From a virus, in IMG/VR virus record IMGVR_UViG_3300034375_003113, positions 62,001-126,000 of that record: a stretch of 64,000 nucleotides of DNA; one strand, given 5' to 3'. The notes under the pieces are model-generated. The model saw only the letters and a program-made list of their open reading frames with translations. It was not told the origin of the DNA and made no database searches. Positions 26,014 through 35,082 of this stretch are shown here, piece by piece. A program made the translations under genes and the position numbers. Numbering within the stretch: the stretch's first letter is position 1; the number at the start of each line of letters is the position of its first letter.

Positions 26014-27860
26014 AACATAATCTCCTTTGATTTCAAAAAACATCTCTTGGCTTTTCTTCCCCACCAGAATAAATGCTTTGAGTGGTCTACTATATCTTTA
26101 TATTTATAAACGGCTACAGATACGATATTATTAACAGCGACTAATGGTTTGTTATCGTAGAACCAACTATACCAATTCTTATCAAATTGTTTTTCTGTAT
26201 CATCTCTTTCGTATGTGTCAATAATGTGCTTGTTAAACTGGCACGCTTCTGATACATCTACATTATATTCTTTCTTACATATGTCTATAACTTCTTTATG
26301 TACCTTGTCTATGTTTTTATATAAGAAAGAAGCTGTTGCACCATTATCTTGTATATGAAAATCATCGCCACCTTCAATAGTTCTACCCCATGTCTTATCT
26401 TCAAATAAACTTTGTTTCAAACTGTTTGTGTGATTTTTATATTCTTCATTTAGTATGCCATTACCATTTCTACTATACTCAAATAGTTTTTTATAAAAAT
26501 CTATAAATGGTACATTGTGTTCTCGGTTAAGATATGTGGCTGCAACTTGACTAACACCATGATAGTGATGAGGTATCACAAGACCTTTAGCGAAAAAATA
26601 CATGTCTATATAATCTTGTTTACTAAAACTTTTACTTTCATATGCAACATAATCAATCTCACCATTACTATCTTTAGGATAAGTATTACCACCTGCAGGT
26701 GCAGCTGTCTTTGTATATTTGTATCCGTATTTGTTTTTATATTCAGGATCAGAAAAAGGAGTATTAGGTACAATACTCAAAGGGTGTACTGTTAACGCAT
26801 GGTCACTTCCTAATTCTAGTATCTTACCTATACCTTCAATCCATGTGTCTAATGTTTCTTCAGGTAAACCTACAATTAGTTCACAATAATTATCAACACC
26901 TGCTTTATTATAGTCGCCAACAATTTGTTCTAATTTTTCATTTGCAAGATTAATTCTTTTGATTGCTTTTAATGTTTTAGGATTCATACTTTGTAAAGCA
27001 ATAGTAACACCACGTCTTATCTTTGCTTCTTTATTAAGTATTTCACCCAACTCAACAATACGTTTTGGTTGTTGTTTTGCTGTACTATAATCTATCTGTC
27101 TAGGATAACCAGTTTCATTTCTACGTTTAGCGATGTGTCTTATAAAGTCAACATCTCTATTGAACATACCTACATTACTATCACCAAAGTATAAGAAGTC
27201 AATTTTATTTTTTACAATCCAATCTATCTCACCTATTACTCTATCATAATCAAACATGGCAATCTTATTGTAATATAAATCTTGTTGATCGCAGAAAGAA
27301 CAACTATATGGACAACCTCTATTAGTTTCTATGATAGCACTATATTGTTTACCAGGTTGCATAAGACTATCCATCAACCCACTTAAATAAGGACTTGGTA
27401 TGTCGTTTAATTCTTTATCTGGTTTAGGTGGCGTATAAGAGTCTTTTGTCATTACGCCTGGGTACGTATAGTTACCTTTTAGTATTTCAGCAAATGCTCT
27501 TTCACCTGCATATGTAACTATAATATCGCATAGGTCAGTATTGTCTTCTAACCAACTTTGTTTGAATGGCACTTGTGGTCCACCCATTACTATTTTGCAA
27601 TTAGGATATTTCTTTTTGACTGCTCTTGCTAACTGACAAGTTATGTCCCAGTTCCACACGTATGTTGATAATGCTAAGATGTCAGGATTGTCAATCTTTT
27701 TTAGATAGTCCTCTACGGACTCTCTTTCAAAGAAGATGTCTCCTAATTCCCAATCTGTTACCTGTGTCTTACAATATTCCCATATGTAAGCAACACTTAA
27801 CGGTAAAAAGATAGCGTCAGCAATTAGATTGTTTATTTGAGTAAAATATACCTTTTTCAA
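26010..27860 (-). CDS. Cobalamin-binding radical SAM enzyme B
   Basis: 616 aa. The start is a TTG at 27860; no in-frame ATG exists nearby, and the first residues (MKKVYFTQINNL) align with enzyme A, supporting this start. The B12-type Rossmann domain spans about residues 1-130 (PDILALSTYVWNWDITCQLA; CKIVMGGPQVPFKQSW; IIVTYAGERAFAEIL). The cluster motif is TNRGCPYSCSFC with C183, C187 and C190. The barrel has VDNYCELIVGLPEETLDTW. First gene of the 13-gene minus operon. The weak TTG codon at the head could limit its synthesis. A late-box-like tatttata lies inside its 3' part at 26101. Confidence 0.85.
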   Translation of the reverse strand: MKKVYFTQINNLIADAIFLPLSVAYIWEYCKTQVTDWELGDIFFERESVEDYLKKIDNPDILALSTYVWNWDITCQLARAVKKKYPNCKIVMGGPQVPFKQSWLEDNTDLCDIIVTYAGERAFAEILKGNYTYPGVMTKDSYTPPKPDKELNDIPSPYLSGLMDSLMQPGKQYSAIIETNRGCPYSCSFCDQQDLYYNKIAMFDYDRVIGEIDWIVKNKIDFLYFGDSNVGMFNRDVDFIRHIAKRRNETGYPRQIDYSTAKQQPKRIVELGEILNKEAKIRRGVTIALQSMNPKTLKAIKRINLANEKLEQIVGDYNKAGVDNYCELIVGLPEETLDTWIEGIGKILELGSDHALTVHPLSIVPNTPFSDPEYKNKYGYKYTKTAAPAGGNTYPKDSNGEIDYVAYESKSFSKQDYIDMYFFAKGLVIPHHYHGVSQVAATYLNREHNVPFIDFYKKLFEYSRNGNGILNEEYKNHTNSLKQSLFEDKTWGRTIEGGDDFHIQDNGATASFLYKNIDKVHKEVIDICKKEYNVDVSEACQFNKHIIDTYERDDTEKQFDKNWYSWFYDNKPLVAVNNIVSVAVYKYKDIVDHSKHLFWWGRKAKRCFLKSKEIML

Positions 27861-27893
27861 GCTTCATTCCTTAATTCTCTACTCTACCCTCTA

Positions 27894-27922
27894 TTGATAT
27901 TTATACATAAATATGTTATAAT
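27894..27922 (+). promoter_or_regulatory. Sigma-70 promoter for the plus-strand operon
   Basis: TTGATA (27894-27899), a 17-nt spacer, then TATAAT (27917-27922). The start point would fall at about 27928-27929, on the ATG of the first gene, so the mRNA would be leaderless. Confidence 0.65.
27898..27905 (-). promoter_or_regulatory. Late promoter box for the minus-strand operon
   Basis: Minus-strand TATAAATA ending 37 nt from the TTG start at 27860. It physically overlaps the -35 element of the divergent sigma-70 promoter, so the two operons may be used at different times. Confidence 0.7.
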
Positions 27923-27927
27923 ATATT

Positions 27928-28791
27928 ATGAAAAATGTAAATATAGTATGTACAAGTAAACCAGGTGATGGTCTGTTTCATTACAGTTATGAACATTGTT
28001 GTTTTCTCAACGACCTAGGTATAAGTGCCAAACTGATTGTTATACCCAATAAAAAACACATAATACAAGATTACATTGACGCAATAAATGAGTGTTATAC
28101 AAAGTTTGAAAACATAGTGTTTAATGACTATATGCCACGGTCAGATGACGTAACTTTGATTATGGGTAGAAGTATGTTAACACTTGCATACCTTGATTAC
28201 AATAGTTATACTGAAGAACAAAAATTAACATTACACAGTTTGTTTAGTAATAAACTTATATCTGTATATTCAGAAAACCATGTTAAAGAATATCCTATCG
28301 CACTAGATTTTTATGAACCCAAAGAAGTAATTGACTTATGCGACCATGAGGTATATGTAAATGGTGTAGGCGAACAATTTGAAAAAATAATAAACTTTAG
28401 TATATACAAACCTATAGAAGATAACATACAATTTAAATATCTATTCTTAGGAACAAATAAAACATATTATAGAGAAGTAGAAAAACATATAAAAAATTAT
28501 ACGTCACATGGTATCATAGCATACAAAGATAAGTACATAAGTCAAAAACATAATCATGTATTCGTACCTGTTAAAAATCTATTAGGTTTATTTGACACTT
28601 ATGTTTACACTAAACCTAACTTTGATCCTGCACCTAGAATTATACAAGAATGTAAATGGTTAGGAAAAGAAGTGATTTATTTAAGAGATAAATCTATTAA
28701 AGATGGTGGACCTGTATATTGGAAAAGACCTGCAAAATGTTTAACTGAACAAAAAGATAAAATAGAAAATTTACTAAAACATTTAAGATGA
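27928..28791 (+). CDS. Putative GT-B-type glycosyltransferase
   Basis: 287 aa. The N-terminus (VNIVCTSKPGDGLFHYSYEHCCFLNDLGISAKLIVIP) looks like the first Rossmann half of a GT-B enzyme. The C-terminal part (LLGLFDTYVYTKPNFDPAPRIIQECKWLGKEVIYLRD) resembles the nucleotide-sugar site in which a conserved acid-rich E/C-x-x-x-G loop precedes a strand. The full family signature is not clear, so this is a fold-level call. First gene of the 14-gene plus operon, with a probable leaderless start. The next start overlaps as ATGA. Confidence 0.45.
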   Translation: MKNVNIVCTSKPGDGLFHYSYEHCCFLNDLGISAKLIVIPNKKHIIQDYIDAINECYTKFENIVFNDYMPRSDDVTLIMGRSMLTLAYLDYNSYTEEQKLTLHSLFSNKLISVYSENHVKEYPIALDFYEPKEVIDLCDHEVYVNGVGEQFEKIINFSIYKPIEDNIQFKYLFLGTNKTYYREVEKHIKNYTSHGIIAYKDKYISQKHNHVFVPVKNLLGLFDTYVYTKPNFDPAPRIIQECKWLGKEVIYLRDKSIKDGGPVYWKRPAKCLTEQKDKIENLLKHLR

Positions 28792-29444
28792 GTGATATAG
28801 CATTTTATAGAAGATCAAAGAAAGGAATAAATATTGACATAAGCAATAGGTGTCCTTTAGAGTGTATGAGATGTCAAAGACAAACTAACTTTACACTTGA
28901 AGGCAGAAAAGTTTATGGTCGGGATGCTACAATGGACGAGATAAGAAAGTTATCTGATTATTTTTCATCATTTAATTTTTGTGGTCAGTTATCTGATCCT
29001 GTACATCATCCAAAGTTTGTTGAGATATTAGAGTACCTGTATAATAAAGATATACAAGTTACAGTACATAATGCCTCATCTGCCAAATCTAAAAGTTGGT
29101 ACGTACAAGCGTTTAAGGCACACCCTAAAGCAAAATGGATATTTGCAATAGATGGTTTACCTGAAGAAAGTAACATGTATCGTGTTAACCAAGACGGTAA
29201 AAAATTATATGAAGTTATGTTAGAAGCAAAGAAACACTTAAAACAAACGCCATCTTGGCAGTTTATAGTGTTTAGTTACAATGAACACAATTTAGAAAAG
29301 GCGAAACAAATGGCAATAGATGAGGGTTTAATGTTCATAGTGTTACACTCGTCAAGGTGGATGGGAGAAGATGACCCATTAAGACCTCAATCAAAAGAAT
29401 ACAATTTAGGATATAAAGGATACGTAAGACCTAATGTCAGATAA
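28788..29444 (+). CDS. Radical SAM enzyme, split type A
   Basis: 218 aa. The cluster motif is SNRCPLECMRC with C22, C26 and C29, near the N-terminus as in SPASM-type enzymes. In place of the usual GGEP motif it has NFCGQLSDPVHHP (residues 63-75). The barrel is short and no C-terminal auxiliary cluster domain is attached; that domain appears as the next gene, which starts 11 nt before this one ends. It is paralogous to 62528-63286. Likely substrate: a peptide or sugar intermediate of the island, inferred. Confidence 0.75.
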   Translation: MSDIAFYRRSKKGINIDISNRCPLECMRCQRQTNFTLEGRKVYGRDATMDEIRKLSDYFSSFNFCGQLSDPVHHPKFVEILEYLYNKDIQVTVHNASSAKSKSWYVQAFKAHPKAKWIFAIDGLPEESNMYRVNQDGKKLYEVMLEAKKHLKQTPSWQFIVFSYNEHNLEKAKQMAIDEGLMFIVLHSSRWMGEDDPLRPQSKEYNLGYKGYVRPNVR

Positions 29445-29808
29445 AAAAGATAAACTAGAAGGTAAATTTGTTGCTCAATGTATGAACGGCAAAATGCAAA
29501 TGGCTATGAGTAATAGAGGTCATCTATTACCTTGTTGTTGGTGCGACCAAGAATGGACATTAAGCACACCATTATTTCAAAAAATGTTAAAAGTAAGTAA
29601 AGTAAGTGAGGCAGAAAACATAGATGAAATAGTATTGTCAGATGAATGGAGAGAGTTTGAACAAATTATGAAAGACGGTGAGGCAGGCGATCATAGTAAA
29701 GTGCCTAAAAATTGTCTGTATCATTGTTTAATTAGACCAGATGATAATATAAAAATAGAACATCATTTAGATGAAAAAGGTAAATCAATAGTAAAAAATA
29801 AAGTATGA
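29434..29808 (+). CDS. Stand-alone SPASM-like cysteine protein
   Basis: 124 aa. Cysteines at 16, 34, 35, 37, 94 and 98 (in SNRGHLLPCCWCDQEW and PKNCLYHC) have the spacing of a SPASM/twitch auxiliary iron-sulfur domain, normally fused to the C-terminus of a radical SAM enzyme. Here it is a separate protein encoded right after the enzyme that lacks it. It is paralogous to 62208-62531. The pair may form a two-subunit enzyme. Confidence 0.6.
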   Translation: MSDKKDKLEGKFVAQCMNGKMQMAMSNRGHLLPCCWCDQEWTLSTPLFQKMLKVSKVSEAENIDEIVLSDEWREFEQIMKDGEAGDHSKVPKNCLYHCLIRPDDNIKIEHHLDEKGKSIVKNKV

Positions 29809-30665
29809 AGAAACTTGTAGTTAGTGGTTGTAGTTGGGGTGATCCTCATTTTATTTCTATGCAACATCCCTCAATGGATACTACGTGGCTTAAATGGCCT
29901 GAAATTTTAGCAGAGAAAATGAATATGGAACCAGTTAATCTTTGCAAGTCAGGAATGGGAAATGAATATATCTATAGTTCTTTATCAGATTATTTAACAG
30001 AAATTGATATTAATAAAGTAGGTCATGTTATAGCTGCATGGTCATCAGCACCAAGACGTGATTGGGAAAAAACATCTAGTTGGACAGGTACGAGAAATGA
30101 TAAAGCCTTTGCTAACAATAAGTATAGAGATATAATAAAAAATGTTACAAATTGGAATAATATTAGAACGGATACAAAAGGAGATATAAAATATTGGATT
30201 AATAAAACTATAAGATACCAATATGCGTTTCAAAATTTAATGGAACAACAAAAAACTAGAGTTGCCGATCAAGCACTTTTTTACAATCAAGTTCAAATGA
30301 TAAGTTTAATTAGAGGTCATATTTGGGAAATAACAAACGGTATAGATTATTCAGCTTTAAATGAAAATGACATGCAAGCAAAGTTAGATAAATTTCAACA
30401 ATTTGCGGAAATGCAAAAACATGGAATAGAATATGTACGTGATACCATGATGATGACTTATTTAAAAACTTTAAAAAGTAGCAGATATAAGTTTAAAGAT
30501 AATTTTTTAGGTTGGCCCACAGATCAAAAATTAGAAGGATACACTATTGAAAGTCTATTAAAAGAAAAACATAGAGTATCTGAATTGGACAGACACCCTA
30601 ACGCACTAGGACAAGTGAGAATAGCGGAAATATTATATGAAAAAATTAATAGTAAGTGGTTGTAG
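29805..30665 (+). CDS. SGNH-hydrolase-fold protein 1
   Basis: 286 aa. The N-terminal VSGCSWGDPH (nucleophile candidate S10), KSGMGNEYIY as an Asn block, and the C-terminal SELDRHPNALGQVRIAEIL with a D-x-H-P pair fit the SGNH (GDSL-like) hydrolase fold. Family members remove or transfer acyl groups, often acetyl on glycans. The middle has a long helical insert. Start overlaps the upstream stop as ATGA. Confidence 0.6.
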   Translation: MKKLVVSGCSWGDPHFISMQHPSMDTTWLKWPEILAEKMNMEPVNLCKSGMGNEYIYSSLSDYLTEIDINKVGHVIAAWSSAPRRDWEKTSSWTGTRNDKAFANNKYRDIIKNVTNWNNIRTDTKGDIKYWINKTIRYQYAFQNLMEQQKTRVADQALFYNQVQMISLIRGHIWEITNGIDYSALNENDMQAKLDKFQQFAEMQKHGIEYVRDTMMMTYLKTLKSSRYKFKDNFLGWPTDQKLEGYTIESLLKEKHRVSELDRHPNALGQVRIAEILYEKINSKWL

Positions 30666-31368
30666 TTATACAGCTAAAGAATATATTTCTTCAGCGTATC
30701 CTGATATGGATACTTCGTGGTCAAAATGGCCTGAACTACTTGGAAAGAAATTGAATATGGAAGTAATTAATTTAGCAACTAACGGTGCAGGTAACAGGTA
30801 TATATTGCAAACTTTATTAGACACAATAGAAAGAACACCTAAAGATGAGATAGGTCTTGTTATGGCTGCATGGTCACAATCAAATAGAGATGATTGGCAG
30901 AATGGTATGCCTATATCAAAATGGTTTAATAGTAGAATAAAAAGACCTGGCGATATTTATGGTTGGGTAAGAGAATCATTACTAGGTTACATAACTTTAC
31001 AAAATGTATGTAAAAGGTATAACATACCTTACAAACAATTTCAAATGATTGGTTTGTTTGAACCTTGGTTAGCAGGACTTAAAAGATCAGAAGCAGATCA
31101 ACTTAAAGGTTTGCCTAGATATGAACCTTTAAAAAATCAAAAAATTATTAGAAGATACATAAGAACATTAATAGATGAATACGAAAAATTTATTGATATT
31201 GATAATTTTATAGGATATTCAAAAGCTAATAATTTAAATATTTTAATAAAATTACATTTTTTTAAATTTTTAGATATAAATGGATATACTATAAGTAAAA
31301 TTGATGAACACCCTAGTAAAAAAGGGCATGAAGAAATAGCGAGGTTATTATATGACAGGTTGGGATAG
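30637..31368 (+). CDS. SGNH-hydrolase-fold protein 2
   Basis: 243 aa, a paralogue of the preceding protein: MKKLIVSGCSYTAKEY (S10), NGAGNRYILQTLLD, and SKIDEHPSKKGHEEIARLL as the Asp-His block. It lacks the middle insert of copy 1. Its first 29 nt lie inside the previous gene in another frame, a long overlap that fixes the pair together. Could act on a different acyl position of the same product. Confidence 0.6.
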   Translation: MKKLIVSGCSYTAKEYISSAYPDMDTSWSKWPELLGKKLNMEVINLATNGAGNRYILQTLLDTIERTPKDEIGLVMAAWSQSNRDDWQNGMPISKWFNSRIKRPGDIYGWVRESLLGYITLQNVCKRYNIPYKQFQMIGLFEPWLAGLKRSEADQLKGLPRYEPLKNQKIIRRYIRTLIDEYEKFIDIDNFIGYSKANNLNILIKLHFFKFLDINGYTISKIDEHPSKKGHEEIARLLYDRLG

Positions 31369-32407
31369 AGATTATCTAGCAAACAAAGACGAATATTTAA
31401 AACTTTTTGATAATGTTATGCAAAAAGAAAATGAAAGAAACATTGAGTTTTTAGAAAAGAAAATACAAAAACTTATCAATAGAAAGTATGTCGTTGCTTG
31501 TGCTAGTGGTACAGACGCTTTACAATATGCTCTTATGGCATATGCTATAAAACCTGGCGATGAAGTGTTAGTTACAAACTTCTCATGGATATCTTCAGCG
31601 TCATGTGTAGCAATGAATGGTGCAACAACCGTATTTTGTGATGTTGATCCAAAAACAAATCATATGTCAATTGATAGTATTAAACGTATGTATTCAGACA
31701 AAACAAAAGCAATTGTATATCCTCATTTATTTGGTAATATATCTGACATGACAGAAATACAAAACTTTTGTAAAGAAAAAAACATCCCACTCATAGAGGA
31801 CGCCTGTCAATCATTTGGTGCAAGTAGAAATGGTCAATATGCAGGTACATTTGGCGATATTGCAACATTGAGTTTCAATGCAAATAAACCTGTTGCAGGT
31901 ATATCAGGTGGTGGTGCTATTTTACTAGATGGTAAACAACAAGCAGAATTTTTAAGAAAAGTAAGAAGACACGGCAACGGTGATGTGTTAGGATACAACT
32001 CTAAAATGTTAGCAATCAATGCTGAGTTTATTAGTCATAGAATGGATAAAATGCACGAATGGCAAGATAAACGTTTTAGAATTGCAAAACGATATACTAA
32101 CAATTTAAAAAATCTACCTGTAATTATACCACATGTTGATGAGGTTGTAAATCATTGTTATCACAAATACGTCATAAGATTAGAAAACAAAGAAACAAGG
32201 GATTTACTAAAGAAAAGACTTAACGCTAATGTACATTATCCTATACCTATATCAGAAAACCCCTTGTATAAAACACACATACATAGAAAAGATAACTGCT
32301 TGAATTCCCAGTTAATATGTGATACAATACTAACATTACCTATTCATCCATATTTAACGGATAATGAGGTGGATAATACATGTAATATTATAATGGCAAC
32401 AATATGA
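31352..32407 (+). CDS. DegT/DnrJ/EryC1/StrS sugar aminotransferase
   Basis: 351 aa. PLP-enzyme landmarks are present: ASGTDALQYALMA (phosphate/cofactor contact), LIEDACQSFGA with D150, and SFNANKPVAGISGGGAIL with K179 as the Schiff-base lysine. Length is normal for the family (about 370 aa). These enzymes put an amino group on keto-sugars used in surface glycans or aminoglycosides. Start lies 17 nt inside the upstream gene. Full set of catalytic residues, so probably active. Confidence 0.85.
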   Translation: MTGWDRDYLANKDEYLKLFDNVMQKENERNIEFLEKKIQKLINRKYVVACASGTDALQYALMAYAIKPGDEVLVTNFSWISSASCVAMNGATTVFCDVDPKTNHMSIDSIKRMYSDKTKAIVYPHLFGNISDMTEIQNFCKEKNIPLIEDACQSFGASRNGQYAGTFGDIATLSFNANKPVAGISGGGAILLDGKQQAEFLRKVRRHGNGDVLGYNSKMLAINAEFISHRMDKMHEWQDKRFRIAKRYTNNLKNLPVIIPHVDEVVNHCYHKYVIRLENKETRDLLKKRLNANVHYPIPISENPLYKTHIHRKDNCLNSQLICDTILTLPIHPYLTDNEVDNTCNIIMATI

Positions 32408-32724
32408 ATGAAATAATTATAAGTCCAAATGTCACTAGTTTTTGTTATGTAGATGATAACAATAATATGATTGATATAACAGATAAGATACCTCAAAGGT
32501 TGCTTAAATTTGTAAAGAGATCAAAGTGGTTGTTTGGTGATGATATAATTTTAGATAGAGCATTACTAGAAAAACACAATGAAGATATTTACGAGTATCT
32601 TATAGAAAAGGCTTATGAAAGAGAAGACTTTTTATTTAAACAAACAAGATTTAAAACATTAGCAAAGGAACAATTACTAATAGCATTTAATAAATTATTT
32701 TTTACTAAATTTGATAATAGATGA
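32404..32724 (+). CDS. Small hypothetical protein in the island
   Basis: 106 aa, helical and charged in the C-terminal two thirds (YEYLIEKAYEREDFLFKQTRFKTLAKEQLL). No family recognised. It overlaps both neighbours as ATGA, between the aminotransferase and a radical SAM gene, so it is probably part of the pathway as a partner or carrier. No serine-containing carrier motif was seen. Confidence 0.55.
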   Translation: MNEIIISPNVTSFCYVDDNNNMIDITDKIPQRLLKFVKRSKWLFGDDIILDRALLEKHNEDIYEYLIEKAYEREDFLFKQTRFKTLAKEQLLIAFNKLFFTKFDNR

Positions 32725-33575
32725 TAACGTTAAAAGAAATACAACAGAATTATTTAGCCATAGATTTTTTTATGTCTATGTCTTGTAACAAAGATTGTCA
32801 TTACTGTACAAGTTATACTTTAGAGATGAGAAACTTGACAGTTGATATTGACTTCCTAAAACAAACACTAGACTATTTAAAAAACTATAAGATACGTGTT
32901 TGTCTTCTAGGTGGTGAACCAGGACTAATTAAAAATTTAGATGATGTAATTGCTGAAGTTAAAAGCAGACCTAATCACGTATGTTCAGTACTATCAAACT
33001 CTTTTGTACGTAAAAGATATCCACATATACTAAAAGATCCTGATATACTTTATATTGAACATAACATATTAGATTTTTACGAAGACGGTATTAAAAAACT
33101 AGGTAATTTAGATAAATTAGAACCTTACGGTTTTATACAACCAAATGATTATAACAATTATAATCTATGTGTAAAAACACCCAATTACTTTAAATACAAA
33201 GATAAGTTTCCTGAAGAAATGAAAAAGTTAAATCATAAAAATACAATGTGGAAATCATTTAATGGTAGAACACCTAATAAAGATGATGTCACAGCCGTAC
33301 ACAAACAAGCTGCTGAAATAGATCGTAAGATGTGTGCAGCTTTTCCTATGGTTCCTGTTATCAATTTTGAAACAAGAAAACTTGTACATTGTAGTAAGAA
33401 GTTTGCCAATAATATAATTCACTCAAAAACATTTGACATAACACAGGAGAATATAGATAAGATGATGAATTTTAGATTATTTAAATATGAGAACTATTGT
33501 AAAACATGTATGGAATGGGTTGAGCCTAAAGGTCATTTTCCTTTATCAAAATATGCGAGTGTGCTAAATGGATAA
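32721..33575 (+). CDS. Radical SAM enzyme with GGEP motif
   Basis: 284 aa. SMSCNKDCHYC carries the cluster cysteines C22, C26 and C29, and LLGGEP (residues 62-67) is the SAM-contact motif. C-terminal cysteines (KMCAAFP, LVHCSKK, NYCKTCMEW) could hold an auxiliary cluster. It differs clearly from the FCGQ-type enzymes in this window. Overlaps the next gene by 8 nt (ATGGATAA). Confidence 0.75.
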   Translation: MITLKEIQQNYLAIDFFMSMSCNKDCHYCTSYTLEMRNLTVDIDFLKQTLDYLKNYKIRVCLLGGEPGLIKNLDDVIAEVKSRPNHVCSVLSNSFVRKRYPHILKDPDILYIEHNILDFYEDGIKKLGNLDKLEPYGFIQPNDYNNYNLCVKTPNYFKYKDKFPEEMKKLNHKNTMWKSFNGRTPNKDDVTAVHKQAAEIDRKMCAAFPMVPVINFETRKLVHCSKKFANNIIHSKTFDITQENIDKMMNFRLFKYENYCKTCMEWVEPKGHFPLSKYASVLNG

Positions 33576-35082
33576 AATATTTGCAGTTGCTTTGAATCTA
33601 CACGATCATAATACATATGATGGTGTGTATCATAATCAAAGAGAAAGAGAAACTAGATTTAAACATAATCTACCCTACCACGCTGAGGCATATGCTCATC
33701 AATCAGATATACTTAACGTAAGTGATTATAGATTGAATGATGAGTTTACTGAACAATACTTTAAAAAACCAGATGACGCCATACTAGCATTTACATATAC
33801 GTTTGGTGGTATTAGAAAATCAAAAGAAGAATTGTGGAGTACAATATTAAAAGGGCATGATGAGATATTTAATTACAATCCTAAAAAACTATGGGATCAC
33901 TATTACAAAGATAATGTTTACTTTATAGATCATCATCAATCACATGCTGCTTATACGTTTCTTAATTCAGGTTATGAAAAATCTGATATACTTGCGATAG
34001 ATGGCATAGGTTCTAAATTTAGATGTGTATTTTTTGATAAAGAACAAAACTTAATTGATCTATCAGATAAACTACCTATAGGTTGGTTATGGAATCACAT
34101 GTCTGGTCTTACAGGTTTTGGTACATTAGGTGCAAGTAAACTTATGGGTAAAGTAGGATATGGTAAGTTTAGTAGATATTACTATACATGTTTTGAAGTT
34201 ATACTTGATGGTCCTATAACTGAAAAGAAACAAGAACACTTTAAGCAAATAGATGTTGATACGCACGGTGTAGATGATTTAGCATACACACTACAAAGAT
34301 TTACTTTAGATAAAATAAAAGAACATGTATATCCATTAAAGACTTGTGATAACTTATGTATTGCAGGTGGTGTTGCTTACAATGGTTATATGAATGAAGA
34401 ATTTACTAAACATTATAACAATGTATTTGTACCACCTGCAGTTGGTGATGAGGGACAAGCCATTGGTGCATATCAACACGCTGATTTTGTCTTAAATAAA
34501 AATGTACATAAATCAGAATTGTATGCTGGTAAGGAGTATGATTATGTAGGTGAAGAAAAAGTAAATTATAAAGAAGTAGCACAAGCAATAGCAGATGGTT
34601 CTATTATAGGTTGGTTTCAAGGCAAATCAGAAAGTGGTAATCGAGCATTAGGTAATAGAAGCATATTAGCAGACCCTCGTAATCCTGATATAAAAAATAT
34701 CATTAATCACACTATAAAAATGAGAGAAGACTTTAGACCATTTGCACCTGTAGTATTAGAAGAACATTACCAAGAATACTTTGATACAAGAGGTGGTCCT
34801 AGTCCTTACATGTCTAGGATATGTAAAGTAAAAACTGATAAAGTACCAGGCATTACACACGTTGATAATACTGCTAGAATACAGACTATAAATAGAAAAG
34901 ATAATAAAAAATTTTATGATATAGTAAATGAATTTTACAAAATAACAGGCATACCTATGTTGTTAAACACAAGTTTTAATTGTCAGGAACCTATTGTTGA
35001 AACACCACAACATGCAATTAGAACGTTTAAGAGAACGGCATTGAATATGTTAGTAATAGGAGATTGGGTAATAAAAAAATGA
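33568..35082 (+). CDS. NodU/TobZ-type O-carbamoyltransferase
   Basis: 504 aa, complete. YFIDHHQSHAAYTF (H122, H123, H126) is the metal and carbamoyl-adenylate site of the N-terminal domain. DILAIDGIGSKFRCVFF, FVPPAVGDEGQAIGA, SESGNRALGNRSILADPR and MREDFRPFAPVVLEE belong to the C-terminal domain. The family transfers carbamoyl from carbamoyl phosphate, via carbamoyl-AMP, to a hydroxyl, typically of a sugar in Nod factors, tobramycin or other glycosides; some phages use relatives on modified nucleobases. Context with a sugar aminotransferase and four glycosyltransferases favours a sugar acceptor here. Confidence 0.9.
   Translation: MDKIFAVALNLHDHNTYDGVYHNQRERETRFKHNLPYHAEAYAHQSDILNVSDYRLNDEFTEQYFKKPDDAILAFTYTFGGIRKSKEELWSTILKGHDEIFNYNPKKLWDHYYKDNVYFIDHHQSHAAYTFLNSGYEKSDILAIDGIGSKFRCVFFDKEQNLIDLSDKLPIGWLWNHMSGLTGFGTLGASKLMGKVGYGKFSRYYYTCFEVILDGPITEKKQEHFKQIDVDTHGVDDLAYTLQRFTLDKIKEHVYPLKTCDNLCIAGGVAYNGYMNEEFTKHYNNVFVPPAVGDEGQAIGAYQHADFVLNKNVHKSELYAGKEYDYVGEEKVNYKEVAQAIADGSIIGWFQGKSESGNRALGNRSILADPRNPDIKNIINHTIKMREDFRPFAPVVLEEHYQEYFDTRGGPSPYMSRICKVKTDKVPGITHVDNTARIQTINRKDNKKFYDIVNEFYKITGIPMLLNTSFNCQEPIVETPQHAIRTFKRTALNMLVIGDWVIKK

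Noticed and set aside
26101-26108. A late promoter box inside the radical SAM gene
   Set aside because: TATAAATA reads on the minus strand, but it lies in coding sequence 88 nt from the next start and may be chance in AT-rich DNA. An internal promoter remains possible.
19294-35082. DNA base hypermodification pathway (oxygenase, carbamoyltransferase and glycosyltransferases as in TET-type phages)
   Set aside because: The oxygenases do not show TET/JBP motifs that I can see, and no thymidylate synthase-like or nucleotide kinase gene is present. It cannot be excluded entirely.
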